Shown here in pieces: positions 35,202 to 44,830 of a DNA stretch of 64,000 bases. Every line of letters starts with the position of its first letter. Positions within the stretch are counted from its first letter, which is position 1. The position numbers and the translations under genes were made by a program. Source of the stretch: Solibacillus sp. FSL H8-0538 (lineage in GTDB: Bacteria; Bacillota; Bacilli; Bacillales_A; Planococcaceae). The stretch is taken from assembly GCF_038003525.1 (NCBI RefSeq), contig NZ_JBBOPI010000001.1, positions 177,001-241,000 on the forward strand, written 5' to 3'. Under the pieces are notes generated by a model. It did no database searches. It was not told the origin of the DNA and saw only the letters and a program-made list of their open reading frames with translations.

Positions 35202-38200
35202 ATGAGTAAAAATAAAAAACTAATCGTCGCAACATTACTGGCTGTTCCGGCAGCGGTGGTTGTAGTGGATGAAGTGAGGGTAAGTGCAGAACAGGCCGTA
35301 CAAGAAGGAATAGTAGTTGTACCTGGTAACTTCCCGCAAATTGAAACGAGTAGTATTAGTACTTTTAATACTGGGACGACATTGACAGTAACAGATGTTG
35401 CAACATTAAAACCGCTATTAAAAGCGGAAATGGAGAACTTTAACAAAAATATAACAATTAAATATACAAAATCTCCAGCAGGGACACCTATTGCGAATGA
35501 GGGAGAAATCTATAATTTAGTTAATGGTGCTATTACAGAGATTTTTAGTGATTTATATACACAACCAGATCCAAAATCAGATCAAAGCTTAGAGGGCATT
35601 TTCAACGGTTATAAATATACGTACCGTTATGAAAATAATGTTGCGACGATTCAATTGAGCATGAACTATTTGACGAATAGTAGTGATAATAAAACAGCAG
35701 AAAATATGATTTACACACAATTCAGTGGCTATACTGTTAAATCATCATTAGAAAAGATTAAACTAGCTCACGATTATATTATCAAGCTTGGCACATATTC
35801 TAATAATGTAGTAAATGGAAAATTTCCAAATGCCGTACATACATTATTGACAACTGGAAATGGAAGTGCACATGCGTATTCATTGCTTGCATATAAAGCT
35901 GCAAGAATAATGGGGGTAGAAGTTCGTCATGTTACAGGACGTTTAAATGGTGCGCTACATTCGTGGAATATTGTAAAAATGGAAGATAATAAATGGTATT
36001 ATTGGGATGTTTTATTGGATGACTTATTAAGTTTAACGTCTAATGGTAATGAGCAAATTTCGTATAAACACTTTTTAACTAATAGTGGTACTTATACTGC
36101 TGAAACAATTCATACTCTCGAAATCGTTGATGGGGGAACTATTTATAATGATGAATTCCAAAAATTTAATTCCTCTGTGCACGTAGGCTCGGTCGTGTAT
36201 TTTTCAAATTTATCGGATGATAAATTGAGAAAGCATGATTTAACAAATGGTTTAACTACGGGTTTAAGTTTGCCAATCAGTACAGACCAAGCTGATTTAC
36301 AGGTGAAATTTCTCCAACAATTTAATGGGTGGCTATATTTTATTAATTTAGCAGACCAACAAATTTATAAAATTAAATTAGATGGTACGGATTTAACTTC
36401 GATTACATCTGAATCCGTTACAGAATTACAAATCATTGAAGGAGAATTAAAGTATAAGACAACTAATGGTCTTTCTAAATCAATGGTGTTAAACGGTTCA
36501 ACTGATGAAGTAGTTGAAGCAGTAAAAGCAATAATTAACGCATTAGATGCTGATTCTGTAGCACTAGAAATTATTAAAGCTCGATTAGTATTTGAAGCAT
36601 TAACATTACAACAAAAAATTGATGTTGGGGATATAAGCAAGCTTACTAATCTTGAAGTAACAGATTTCTATAATGGCCTGAATTTAGTAATGCAAGAAAT
36701 CGAAAAATTAAATATTTATTTACCTAATTATAGAGAGTTAATTAGTAGAATTGACGAATTAATTAATAATTTAACGGCAAGTGAAAAAAATAAAATAGCA
36801 AACATCGATAAATTAACAACAATTAGAAACCAAGTAAGTGTAGATGAAGGTGTTGTGTCAACATGGCAAACTAAAGTAGAAAAATTACAGACGAATTTAT
36901 CATATACTGGGGTAGAGCAAGCAAGAGCCCAATATAATGCAATGACACCATCACAAAAAAATCGTGAAAACGCGACGGGAAATTGGAATTCTCGATTAAT
37001 AGCATTAGAAGCGACAGTGAAAGCTGATAAAGAAGAAGCGCAAAAAATACAATATGCTATCAGTGGGTTAAATGAAAACTCAGTATCGTTTATTTTAGAT
37101 ACCGAACGTATACAAGGTGAGTATGATGATCTTGATAATCTTCAAAAACAATATATAGGAAGCGCAACAATTGCTAATGCTGTATCTAAGGCAACAAATC
37201 ATAAGGAAACAGCAATTGCATTTTTAGATAAATTATATGGATGGATTCAATTAACAAACCCAATAACGCAAACAACGCCAACTATTACACAAATTGAAAG
37301 AGCCCGCAGTGAGTATTACAATTTCTTACCAGCTATTAGAGGTTATATTGATATCAAAGGTATAAGCTATACAGCTACCGGTGAATCAGTAGCCAAACCG
37401 ATTTTAAGTACATTTAAAATCAACATGCACCTTTATGCAGGGATGGATCAAGATGTTATTAATGTAGTGAAACTAATAGAATTACTTAATTCAGAAAATA
37501 TTAGTGAACTTGCTTTTAGAACAGCAAATGAGGCATATATTGCATTAAAAACGAAAGATTATGATAAGCAAGGCAACGTACCAGCCCATTTGGTTACTAA
37601 GTTAAACACTATTGCACAGGATATTATCGATAGTACAACAGCAGCCCTAAATTGGAACAACCTTGCTATTACATTAACGGATGATAATTATGCAACCTAT
37701 TTACTACAACTTACAACGGACTATGCTGCATTATCTACGTATGGGAAAAGTTTAATTAATTCCAAAGCAAAAGCTAAATATGACTTATATATCGCCAAAT
37801 CAGCTGCATTAGATGTTGTAGCGGAAATTGAGGCTTTAGGCGAAAGCCCTGATGGAACAGCTACTAATACAGCGCGAGCGCATTTTGAAGCATTATCTGA
37901 TGAAGGAAAAGTTTTTGTTACGAACATTAGTAAACTAGAATTTGCTGAAGCTAATATTGTAACTAAGGAAATTATGGATGATTTGAATGAGATAATTCCT
38001 GCAGCACCAGCACTAACTGACTTTGATTATTTAAGAACAAAATATAATGACTTAACAGAAGGTGCCCAAGAAAAAGTATCTTCAGAAGCTATTAAGCGTT
38101 TAGAGCTTTATGAAGCAGCGTATGTAGATAATGAAATCAGTAAATTAACAGAAATTTCTACAATAGCGGCAGTGAACGCAGTTAGAAAACTAGTCGAAGA

Positions 38201-40367
38201 ATTAACAGATGGTGCAAGAGGGGAATTAAAGAATCTCCAAAAATTAGAGCAGATTGAAGCAATAATTGTTAACCCTAATGAAAGAATTGCAGCAAAAGCA
38301 GTTGACGAAGAAATCCTTCGTCTTTATGAAAAAATTGAAACTGTAACTCGTGAAGAGTTGGATATTTTATTAGACATGTATGTAGCTATAGGTGTTACAG
38401 CTCAAGGGTATGTTAAAGAAAAAGCCAATCTTGCCAAGATTAAAGCAGCTGTCGAAGCACGTGAGGCTGATGCGGAGGCAGAAAAAGAACGTATTGATGC
38501 GCTGAAGGAAAAAGCAAAGCCAGTAATTAATCTAATTACAGCACTAAGCGACCACAGCACGAAGGAAAAGCTTGCAGAGGTTCGCGCGGCATATGAGGCA
38601 CTTGATGCTAATGTGAAGCCGTATGTAACGAATTTAGAAAAGTTAGTGGAGCTAGAGAGAAAAATTACGGAAAAAGAAGCCGAGGAACTAGCAAAAGAAC
38701 AAGCGCTTGTCGTTGAAAATCAAATCAACGCGCTAAGTGATCGTTCAACATTAGAAGAAGTGAAAAAAGTGAAAGCGGCTTACGATGCGCTTTCTGAGCA
38801 AGCAAAAGGGCAGGTTTCAGCAAGTGCGGTAAGTAAATTGACAAGCTTATTAGCAAGCAAAGAAACGGAATACAAAGACACACATGAAAAAGCCCAAGCT
38901 GAAGCGAAAGTGGTGTTCGACCGCATCGCCAAAATTAAAACGTCAACATCGACAAAAGAATTACAATCGATTCGCCGTGCATATGAGGCACTAACGGATT
39001 TAGCGAAAACGTATGTGACAAATATTGCCCGACTTGCCGAATTTGAAGCGTATCAAAAATACCAAGAAACAGTTGTTGCTGCAGCAAAAAAAGAAGCCGC
39101 GGCATTTGATGCGTACATGGTAAATTTAAACCGCAACTCGACAACACAAGAAATCGCAAAAGCACGTGCGTATTATAATATGCTATCTGCAGAAGCAAAA
39201 AAGCATGCAACAGCGTATTCCAAACTAGTCCACTTAGAAACAATGTGGTCAGACCCGGATTACATTAACTTATATATCAATTATTATCCATATTACACAG
39301 AACAAAAGCCTTCTGGTGGTATTGAAGTAACGCCTCCGAAGTTCGATCCATTGTACATTCCTGATGCGGTCGCGACAGTTGACCTAGATCAAGGCGAGTT
39401 GTTGATGGATTACCGTAATGGTGGTTACACAGCGACGGTTTTCGAATCGGATGTAGCCAAATTGGACAAGCAAAAATTAATTTTAACTGCTTCATCAAAT
39501 ATCGAGCTGTCCTTGCCAATAAAAGACTTAAAAGCATTAAAAGAAATGCCAGTAACAGTCGCGACAACACTTAGTTATAAATCGGTTACGATTAGCTTTA
39601 CAGAAGGCTATGCGCCAAAAACATTCTCTGATTTTGTGGAAATCAAAGTGCCAGTTAGTGAGCTTTCTACTACGGAAAGCGCGATGATTTACCGGAAATT
39701 AGCGAACGGTACATTAGAGGCAGTTACTTACCAAATACGCAATGATGCATTTATTATTAAGACGAAAACGGGTGGGACATTTGTAGCGGAAGCAAAATCG
39801 ACAGCTACAGGTGCATCGGGCTACAACGATACGCGATCAAATGCCAATAGCCAGTATATTAATGAGCTTGCGAAACGTAGTATTGTATCAGGTGCAAGTG
39901 GATCAAATTATTACCCCAACCAAAATATTACACGCGGCGATTTTGCCATCATGGTTGCGCGTGCGGCGAATTTAACGTCTACATCGTCATCCAACTTGAC
40001 GGATGTTCGCAACACAGAGAATGCAAATTTAATTCAAGCACTAGTGGATACAAATATTATGGTAGGCATTAATGATAAACGCTTTAATATGAACGGAACT
40101 GTAACACGTGAGCAAGCAGCGGTTGTTTTTGCCCGTCTGTTTAGACATTTAAACATGGACGTCGCACTTATGAAAAATGAGCAACAAGCAAGCTTTACCG
40201 ATATAAAAAATTTATCGTACGAATCTCGCAATAGTATTGCCCTTATGGAGTTGCTTGATATTTTTGAAGGAAATTCAACAAATACCTTTAACCCAAATGA
40301 CCAATTAACACGTGCACAAATGGCAAAATTGCTATACAAAGCAATGGAAGTTGCGGAATTAATATAA
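35202..40367 (+). CDS. Giant surface protein: pseudo-transglutaminase, helical repeats, C-terminal SLH
   Basis: A 1721-residue secreted protein. The signal peptide is at about residues 1-29. A transglutaminase-like domain follows (about 180-275); its usual Cys-His-Asp triad appears as Ser222 (GNGSAHAYS), His253 (GALHSWNI) and Asp269 (YYWDVLL), so the nucleophile is not Cys. A beta-propeller-like part of DUF5050 type comes next (about 310-425). Then come about 900 residues of helical repeats with the recurring theme AYEAL...AK.YVTN..KL...E, and an outer beta domain. At the end sit three SLH domains (about 1548-1721) with NITRGDFA, TVTREQAA and QLTRAQMA. Placing SLH at the end differs from the other three SLH proteins here. 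Ribosome binding site AAAGGAGG. Confidence 0.88.
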   Translation: MSKNKKLIVATLLAVPAAVVVVDEVRVSAEQAVQEGIVVVPGNFPQIETSSISTFNTGTTLTVTDVATLKPLLKAEMENFNKNITIKYTKSPAGTPIANEGEIYNLVNGAITEIFSDLYTQPDPKSDQSLEGIFNGYKYTYRYENNVATIQLSMNYLTNSSDNKTAENMIYTQFSGYTVKSSLEKIKLAHDYIIKLGTYSNNVVNGKFPNAVHTLLTTGNGSAHAYSLLAYKAARIMGVEVRHVTGRLNGALHSWNIVKMEDNKWYYWDVLLDDLLSLTSNGNEQISYKHFLTNSGTYTAETIHTLEIVDGGTIYNDEFQKFNSSVHVGSVVYFSNLSDDKLRKHDLTNGLTTGLSLPISTDQADLQVKFLQQFNGWLYFINLADQQIYKIKLDGTDLTSITSESVTELQIIEGELKYKTTNGLSKSMVLNGSTDEVVEAVKAIINALDADSVALEIIKARLVFEALTLQQKIDVGDISKLTNLEVTDFYNGLNLVMQEIEKLNIYLPNYRELISRIDELINNLTASEKNKIANIDKLTTIRNQVSVDEGVVSTWQTKVEKLQTNLSYTGVEQARAQYNAMTPSQKNRENATGNWNSRLIALEATVKADKEEAQKIQYAISGLNENSVSFILDTERIQGEYDDLDNLQKQYIGSATIANAVSKATNHKETAIAFLDKLYGWIQLTNPITQTTPTITQIERARSEYYNFLPAIRGYIDIKGISYTATGESVAKPILSTFKINMHLYAGMDQDVINVVKLIELLNSENISELAFRTANEAYIALKTKDYDKQGNVPAHLVTKLNTIAQDIIDSTTAALNWNNLAITLTDDNYATYLLQLTTDYAALSTYGKSLINSKAKAKYDLYIAKSAALDVVAEIEALGESPDGTATNTARAHFEALSDEGKVFVTNISKLEFAEANIVTKEIMDDLNEIIPAAPALTDFDYLRTKYNDLTEGAQEKVSSEAIKRLELYEAAYVDNEISKLTEISTIAAVNAVRKLVEELTDGARGELKNLQKLEQIEAIIVNPNERIAAKAVDEEILRLYEKIETVTREELDILLDMYVAIGVTAQGYVKEKANLAKIKAAVEAREADAEAEKERIDALKEKAKPVINLITALSDHSTKEKLAEVRAAYEALDANVKPYVTNLEKLVELERKITEKEAEELAKEQALVVENQINALSDRSTLEEVKKVKAAYDALSEQAKGQVSASAVSKLTSLLASKETEYKDTHEKAQAEAKVVFDRIAKIKTSTSTKELQSIRRAYEALTDLAKTYVTNIARLAEFEAYQKYQETVVAAAKKEAAAFDAYMVNLNRNSTTQEIAKARAYYNMLSAEAKKHATAYSKLVHLETMWSDPDYINLYINYYPYYTEQKPSGGIEVTPPKFDPLYIPDAVATVDLDQGELLMDYRNGGYTATVFESDVAKLDKQKLILTASSNIELSLPIKDLKALKEMPVTVATTLSYKSVTISFTEGYAPKTFSDFVEIKVPVSELSTTESAMIYRKLANGTLEAVTYQIRNDAFIIKTKTGGTFVAEAKSTATGASGYNDTRSNANSQYINELAKRSIVSGASGSNYYPNQNITRGDFAIMVARAANLTSTSSSNLTDVRNTENANLIQALVDTNIMVGINDKRFNMNGTVTREQAAVVFARLFRHLNMDVALMKNEQQASFTDIKNLSYESRNSIALMELLDIFEGNSTNTFNPNDQLTRAQMAKLLYKAMEVAELI

Positions 40368-40371
40368 CTGC

Positions 40372-40416
40372 AAAAAACTTATGACAATCAAATTAGATTG
40401 GTCATAAGTTTTTTAT
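40372..40416 (+). terminator. Rho-independent terminator
   Basis: AAAAAACTTATGAC and GTCATAAGTTTTTT form a stem that extends into AATC/GATT; a T-run ends it. Confidence 0.88.
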
Positions 40417-40860
40417 TTTCCAAACAAAAGTAAAAAAAAAGTAGGGGTTATTTCGGATGCTAAAATATCCGGAGCCCGCTTAAATACTAAAAGAGGCGGA
40501 AATTTAGTTTAGATGGTTAATGGTAGGGGTACTTGGGATTATGTTAATGGGTTACGTGAACAATGAGGTAAATTACGCAGAAGCTGCGGTGTTAGCAAAC
40601 GGCAAGTACTAAAGTATAGGATGTAGCTCAAAACTGTTCGCCACTATATATATATGATAGTGGTGCTTTATTCGTTGTTTTAAGTAAACATACATAAACA
40701 TAATTGCTGATTGAATGTTTAATGCGAATGGAATTTCCATTTTTACCGTGTTGAATAAGGGAATATTTGTGATTTTTTAACATAATAAAGGTATAATTTA
40801 ACTAATGGTTTTGGGGGTTTGAAATGAGGCATAAAGTAGAAAAATCACCGATAATCATGT
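40417..40860. other. Intergenic region with gene-like scraps
   Basis: A 30-codon plus-strand frame at 40520-40612 (GVLGIMLMGYVNNEVNYAEA) reads like protein but has no ribosome binding site; it may be a remnant. A palindrome, CGCCACTAT/ATAGTGGTG around ATATATATG (about 40639-40666), could be a weak terminator. Nothing else is supportable. Confidence 0.35.
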
Positions 40861-40936
40861 ATAATCACTAATGATTGTTTTAGTTGGAACATGATTATTA
40901 GTGATTTTATTTTCGGGAATATGATTATTAGTGATT
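40861..40936. promoter_or_regulatory. Triple operator-like box before the HARE-HTH gene
   Basis: ATGATTATTAGTGATT occurs twice as an exact 16-base direct repeat, at 40891-40906 and 40921-40936, exactly 30 bases apart. An inverted near-copy, AATCACTAATGATTGT, lies at 40863-40878. The last copy ends directly before the TTTAGGAGGT ribosome binding site of the next gene. Repeated identical boxes at this place look like binding sites for a regulator, perhaps the DNA-binding protein encoded behind them. Confidence 0.55.
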
Positions 40937-40952
40937 ATTTAGGAGGTAATCT

Positions 40953-41414
40953 ATGTTAACCATTCAACAAGCGGCCTTTCAAGTGCTGCAACAGGCGGGA
41001 ACATCATTAAAATCGCTTGAAATTGCAAGACGTATTCATGAGGCACAGCTTGTTGCCAGCTCGGCGGTCAATCCGGTACAGTCGATTTCGCAAGCACTAG
41101 AACGCAATATCCGTATGAACAAGGGGAATATGCCGAAGCTCGCGTTCATTGAAACGGCATTTGGACGAGAAATTACCATTCCTGTGAGCGAGATAATTAC
41201 ACGTGAGCATGTCGAACAGCAAAAAGTACTTCAACAAACGGAGTCTATTACAATTGAATTACCGAAAAGCTTGTTAGATAAGGTGAAGATTTTTCAGCTC
41301 GGCACCGGTGTGGAAACGGTCGATGAGGCACTTGCTTTACTCATTCGTAGTGGGCTAGTAAACAACTCATCAAAGCTAATTGAGTCGATTAAAAAAGAGA
41401 TGGAGAGTTTGTAA
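40953..41414 (+). CDS. HARE-HTH domain DNA-binding protein
   Basis: A 153-residue protein. Residues 1-75 (LTIQQAAFQVLQQAGTSLK, SLEIARRIHEA, then SISQALERNIR) match the HARE-HTH winged-helix pattern found in RpoE (delta), restriction-enzyme-associated and chromatin proteins. Residues 95-153 contain a strand-helix-helix pattern (ITIELPKSLLDKVKIFQ, then VDEALALLIRSGLV) like a ribbon-helix-helix module. Two DNA-binding modules in one small protein suggest a regulator. The start has a perfect AGGAGG site. The repeated boxes upstream are good candidates for autoregulation. No nuclease or methylase gene is adjacent. Confidence 0.7.
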   Translation: MLTIQQAAFQVLQQAGTSLKSLEIARRIHEAQLVASSAVNPVQSISQALERNIRMNKGNMPKLAFIETAFGREITIPVSEIITREHVEQQKVLQQTESITIELPKSLLDKVKIFQLGTGVETVDEALALLIRSGLVNNSSKLIESIKKEMESL

Positions 41415-41473
41415 AATAGGGAATGGGTAGTGGTAGTGGATTTTTAATAAAAATAGCTGGGAATTTGCGAAAT

Positions 41474-41549
41474 GATCAATTGTTTGGAAAAAGTGATCAA
41501 TTCCACTCGGAAACCGCTCAATTATCATTACAAAGTGATCAATTATTTT
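41474..41549. repeat. 21-nt periodic repeat
   Basis: GATCAAT starts at 41474, 41495 and 41537, and the variant GCTCAAT at 41516: four units with exact 21-base spacing. Read on the minus strand it gives a seven-residue repeat (IDHF at positions 1-4, with IERF once). The minus-strand frame has no start signals, so this is most likely a non-coding tandem repeat or a remnant of a repeated coding sequence. Confidence 0.6.
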
Positions 41550-41610
41550 AGGAGTAGGTGTGCCCAAGCTTCCCTAGCACTATCCAACCAGAGAAAAAGG
41601 AGTCCTTTAC

Positions 41611-42540
41611 ATGAACTATTTATCGATGATTTTCTTTCAGATTGTTGCGCCGATTTTAGTGCTACTTGTTGTGGGAGCGGGTCTGCAAAGAAAGTTCAAG
41701 TTTAATTTAAAGGCATTGTCACAGCTTATTACGTACTGTTTTATGCCGGCTGCGGTGTTTGTGAATATTTATGAAACATCAATTGAAATGGCGGTGCTCG
41801 GTCAAATAACAATTTTTATTATTCTCTTCATCGGCAGTCAGATGGTGCTGAGTCATTATTTGGCCAAGGTGCTTGGGCTTGATCAGAAGGAATCTGCGGT
41901 ATTTAAAAATAGCGTCGTGCTTATTAATTCTGGGAATTACGGTATTCCAGTGGCGCAAATGATTTTTGTTACGCAGCCGATTGGGGTGGCGATTCAGGTC
42001 ATTCTCGTTATTTTTCAAAATGTGACAACGTATACATACGGGCTTTATAATCTGATTTCTTCGACGAAATCAGGGATGGCGATTTTAAAGGATTTTCTTA
42101 AAATGCCGATTATTCATGCGCTCATTATTGGGACGATTTTGAACATGCTGAACGTGCCAATACCACAAACTTTTCGTATTCCATTGGATCATATAGCGGA
42201 CGGTTTTATTGCGGTGGCGCTCATTACGCTGGGGGCTCAGCTGTCTCAAATTGAAATGCGCACGATGTTGAATAAAACAATTTTTGTAAGCTGCTTTACA
42301 CGCTTAATTATTGGTCCGGCGGTGGCACTGCTCATTATTTATTCACTTGGGTTAGACGGGGTAGTGGCGCAGTCGTTATTCATTGCGAGTGCGTTCCCGA
42401 CATCGCGTAATAGCTCTAGTCTGGCGTTGGAATATGATGTAGAGTCTGCAACAGCCGCACAAACTGTTCTTTTTTCAACGATAATTAGCTGTTTAACGGT
42501 GACTGTTGTGATTTATATGTCTACGCTATTATTTACGTAA
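41611..42540 (+). CDS. AEC family transporter
   Basis: A 309-residue membrane protein with ten hydrophobic segments, of the auxin-efflux-carrier (AEC) family; bacterial members export or import small carboxylates such as malate. Typical marks are the NSGNYGIPVAQMIF motif in helix 4, the inverted-repeat layout and the closing ASAFPTSRNSSSLALEYD segment. Ribosome binding site AAAAGGAG. No substrate-specific neighbour helps to name the cargo. Confidence 0.9.
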   Translation: MNYLSMIFFQIVAPILVLLVVGAGLQRKFKFNLKALSQLITYCFMPAAVFVNIYETSIEMAVLGQITIFIILFIGSQMVLSHYLAKVLGLDQKESAVFKNSVVLINSGNYGIPVAQMIFVTQPIGVAIQVILVIFQNVTTYTYGLYNLISSTKSGMAILKDFLKMPIIHALIIGTILNMLNVPIPQTFRIPLDHIADGFIAVALITLGAQLSQIEMRTMLNKTIFVSCFTRLIIGPAVALLIIYSLGLDGVVAQSLFIASAFPTSRNSSSLALEYDVESATAAQTVLFSTIISCLTVTVVIYMSTLLFT

Positions 42541-42548
42541 TAAAGAGA

Positions 42549-42581
42549 GCCCTCTTGCAAAAAAAATGCACGAGGGCCCGT
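42549..42581 (+). terminator. Rho-independent terminator
   Basis: GCCCTCTTGCA (42549-42559) pairs with TGCACGAGGGC (42567-42577) around an A-rich loop, eight bases after the AEC gene. The T-run behind is short. Confidence 0.7.
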
Positions 42582-42934
42582 TTGCTAGATTTTAAATTTA
42601 TTCAGTTTCTCTTTGGTTGACACTGTAAGGTTACTTAATGATTTGGCAACATTTATAGAATAATGTTTTTGAAGGATGTGCAAATATATTGACAATTTTA
42701 AGTAATTTTTAATGATTGAATGACCTATTTAAAATAAAATTCGTGTATATCTGATAAAAATACTTCGAATGTCATTACTTTTGTGGTAATTAAGAAGGGT
42801 ATAAGGATTTTAATTTCACCAACTTTATTTACAATTAAGTAATTAAATAGATGTGATATTTCTAGAAATCTAATATTGTTAGGTGAAATAACATGTATAA
42901 TTAAAGTAGTTTTATAATAAGGGTGGGTGGATGA
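42582..42934 (+). other. AT-rich promoter region of the chemoreceptor gene
   Basis: No gene visible. It should hold the promoter of the chemoreceptor at 42935; I could not single out a convincing box pair. Confidence 0.35.
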
Positions 42935-44686
42935 ATGAAAAATTCGAATACGGGGTTATTTAAAAGACTTGCGTTAGGTTTTGTCATTGTTACAGCACTA
43001 TTTGTTTTATCCCTTGGTGTATTAATGTATATTAACACGAAGAAAATTGTAGAAATTGCATATATGGAAGATGCAAAAAATTCAGTGGACTATTTAGTAG
43101 AGCAAATTGATGTAGAACGTTTTGAGCAATTAGCGAAACATCCGGCTGAAGGCGATTTATATATAGAATTGCAAGGTGAATTGACGGAATTTTTGGACAA
43201 AAACACATTAACGTATATGTATGTGGTTGTTCCTCCAACGAGCGGAGAAGAAGCGATTACCTTGGTGGACGCAGGCGATTTGAATGCGGGTGGAGTCCTT
43301 CCTATGGGGGAGCCCATGGCAGGGGTTAACTACAATGAAGTCATTCAAACCTTTAAAAAAGAAGGAGCTTATGTAGAACTGGTCAATACTGAAGAATTCG
43401 GTAAATTAATTTCGGCGTATGTGCCGATGAAAAATGCACAAGGTGAGGTTTTTGCGATTTTTGGTATTGATGAAGCCTTTATGACGCTAGATTCAATTCA
43501 ATCGAAAGCATTGCAAGATACATTGCCATTATTCATTGCGCTTGTCGTTGTATTAAGCATTTTGATTATTTCGGGGCTGGGCTACTATTTATACCAATTA
43601 CTGAAACCAATTGATGTGATGCGTAGCGCGACGATTAAGCTAGATAAAGGACAAATTAGTGGATCAAATGCATTGATGGACAAGGTGAATTTATCGAGTC
43701 AAACTAACATTACTCAATTCGGACATGCGTTTAAGTCCGCGCTGCAATCTATTACAAACATGATTACGAGCTTAAAAGGGATGAGCAAAGATATTTATCA
43801 GACGACAAATACGTTAAATGATGTGTCTTCAAATGTTGAGCAATCAACGATGACATTAACAGCGAGCATTGAGCAAATTAGTGTCAGTGTGGAGCAACAG
43901 CATGGGCTCGCGCAACAAGCACTGAAGGCTGTTGATGTCATGACAACTGATATTCATAATGTTTCAGATCATGTGGAAAAAGTGGTCAGCAACTTGCAGG
44001 AAACAACAACGTTAATTGAACATAGCGCCCACAATGCGAACGATGTATCACAGCGAGTGCATAATATGGCACTAACAGTCGAGAAAACTTCAGCAAATGT
44101 ACTTATCTTAAGCGATCGTTATTCTTCCATTGAAGAAATGGTTGGCGTGATTCAAGACATTGCTGATCAAACGAACCTTCTTGCATTAAACGCAGCCATT
44201 GAAGCAGCCAGAGCAGGTGAGCAAGGAAAAGGCTTCGCTGTTGTAGCGGATGAAGTGAAGAAACTGGCGGAGATGACTAAGGTTTCGGCAGAAGATATTC
44301 GAGGTCATATTGGTGAATTTAAACGTGTTACAGAGCAAGTATTACTAGATATGAATACCAGCACACATGAAGTACAGCAAGGAGCAACGTTTGTCCATGC
44401 AATTAGCGAGGAGCTGATGAAGGTGCGCGAATCCGCAACGATTGTCATTCAAAATGTAAATGATGTTGCACATTTATCAGAAAAAATTGAGCACACCGCA
44501 TTACAAGTAAATATGTCTATTCAAGGCTCAAATGCAGCGAATGAAGAAGTTGTCGCTAACACGCAATCTGTTTTACAATCGGCAACTGTTCAGGAGCAAG
44601 CCGTCGCGACATTAAAGCTAACGACAAACAATCTACAAACCTATGTGGAACAGCTCGAAACGATAGTAAAAAAATATGATGTATAA
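42935..44686 (+). CDS. Methyl-accepting chemotaxis protein
   Basis: A 583-residue chemoreceptor with helix 1 (about residues 11-31), an outside sensor domain (32-195, containing [14 protein letters not shown]), helix 2 (about 197-218), and a cytoplasmic coiled coil with the intact tip [20 protein letters not shown]. After helix 2 the linker ([19 protein letters not shown]) is short and only HAMP-like. It is a single gene between terminators, typical for an orphan receptor feeding the common chemotaxis array. The ligand is unknown. It differs from the receptor at 19063 in lacking regulatory neighbours. Confidence 0.95.
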   Translation: MKNSNTGLFKRLALGFVIVTALFVLSLGVLMYINTKKIVEIAYMEDAKNSVDYLVEQIDVERFEQLAKHPAEGDLYIELQGELTEFLDKNTLTYMYVVVPPTSGEEAITLVDAGDLNAGGVLPMGEPMAGVNYNEVIQTFKKEGAYVELVNTEEFGKLISAYVPMKNAQGEVFAIFGIDEAFMTLDSIQSKALQDTLPLFIALVVVLSILIISGLGYYLYQLLKPIDVMRSATIKLDKGQISGSNALMDKVNLSSQTNITQFGHAFKSALQSITNMITSLKGMSKDIYQTTNTLNDVSSNVEQSTMTLTASIEQISVSVEQQHGLAQQALKAVDVMTTDIHNVSDHVEKVVSNLQETTTLIEHSAHNANDVSQRVHNMALTVEKTSANVLILSDRYSSIEEMVGVIQDIADQTNLLALNAAIEAARAGEQGKGFAVVADEVKKLAEMTKVSAEDIRGHIGEFKRVTEQVLLDMNTSTHEVQQGATFVHAISEELMKVRESATIVIQNVNDVAHLSEKIEHTALQVNMSIQGSNAANEEVVANTQSVLQSATVQEQAVATLKLTTNNLQTYVEQLETIVKKYDV

Positions 44687-44690
44687 AGAA

Positions 44691-44727
44691 GAAGCAAATT
44701 CGGTGCCTATGCCGAATTCGCTTTTTT
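44691..44727 (+). terminator. Rho-independent terminator
   Basis: GCAAATTCGG pairs with CCGAATTCGC, with a T-run behind, six bases after the chemoreceptor stop. Confidence 0.85.
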
Positions 44728-44771
44728 GTTTGGCGGGGGAGTAATAATAGATACTCCAATGCGCTCTTGAA

Positions 44772-44804
44772 AAACAAAAAAAGCCACTGCAAGAGGCAGT
44801 GGCT
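44772..44804 (-). terminator. Terminator of the catalase gene
   Basis: On the minus strand AGCCACTGC pairs with GCAGTGGCT and is followed by TTTTTTTG. It lies 27 bases after the catalase stop. Confidence 0.88.
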
Positions 44805-44830
44805 AAACGGATATTAATGAGAAAATAAAA

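Noticed and set aside
40520..40612. 30-codon frame with a hydrophobic stretch
   Set aside because: No ribosome binding site; probably a chance frame or the tail of a lost gene.
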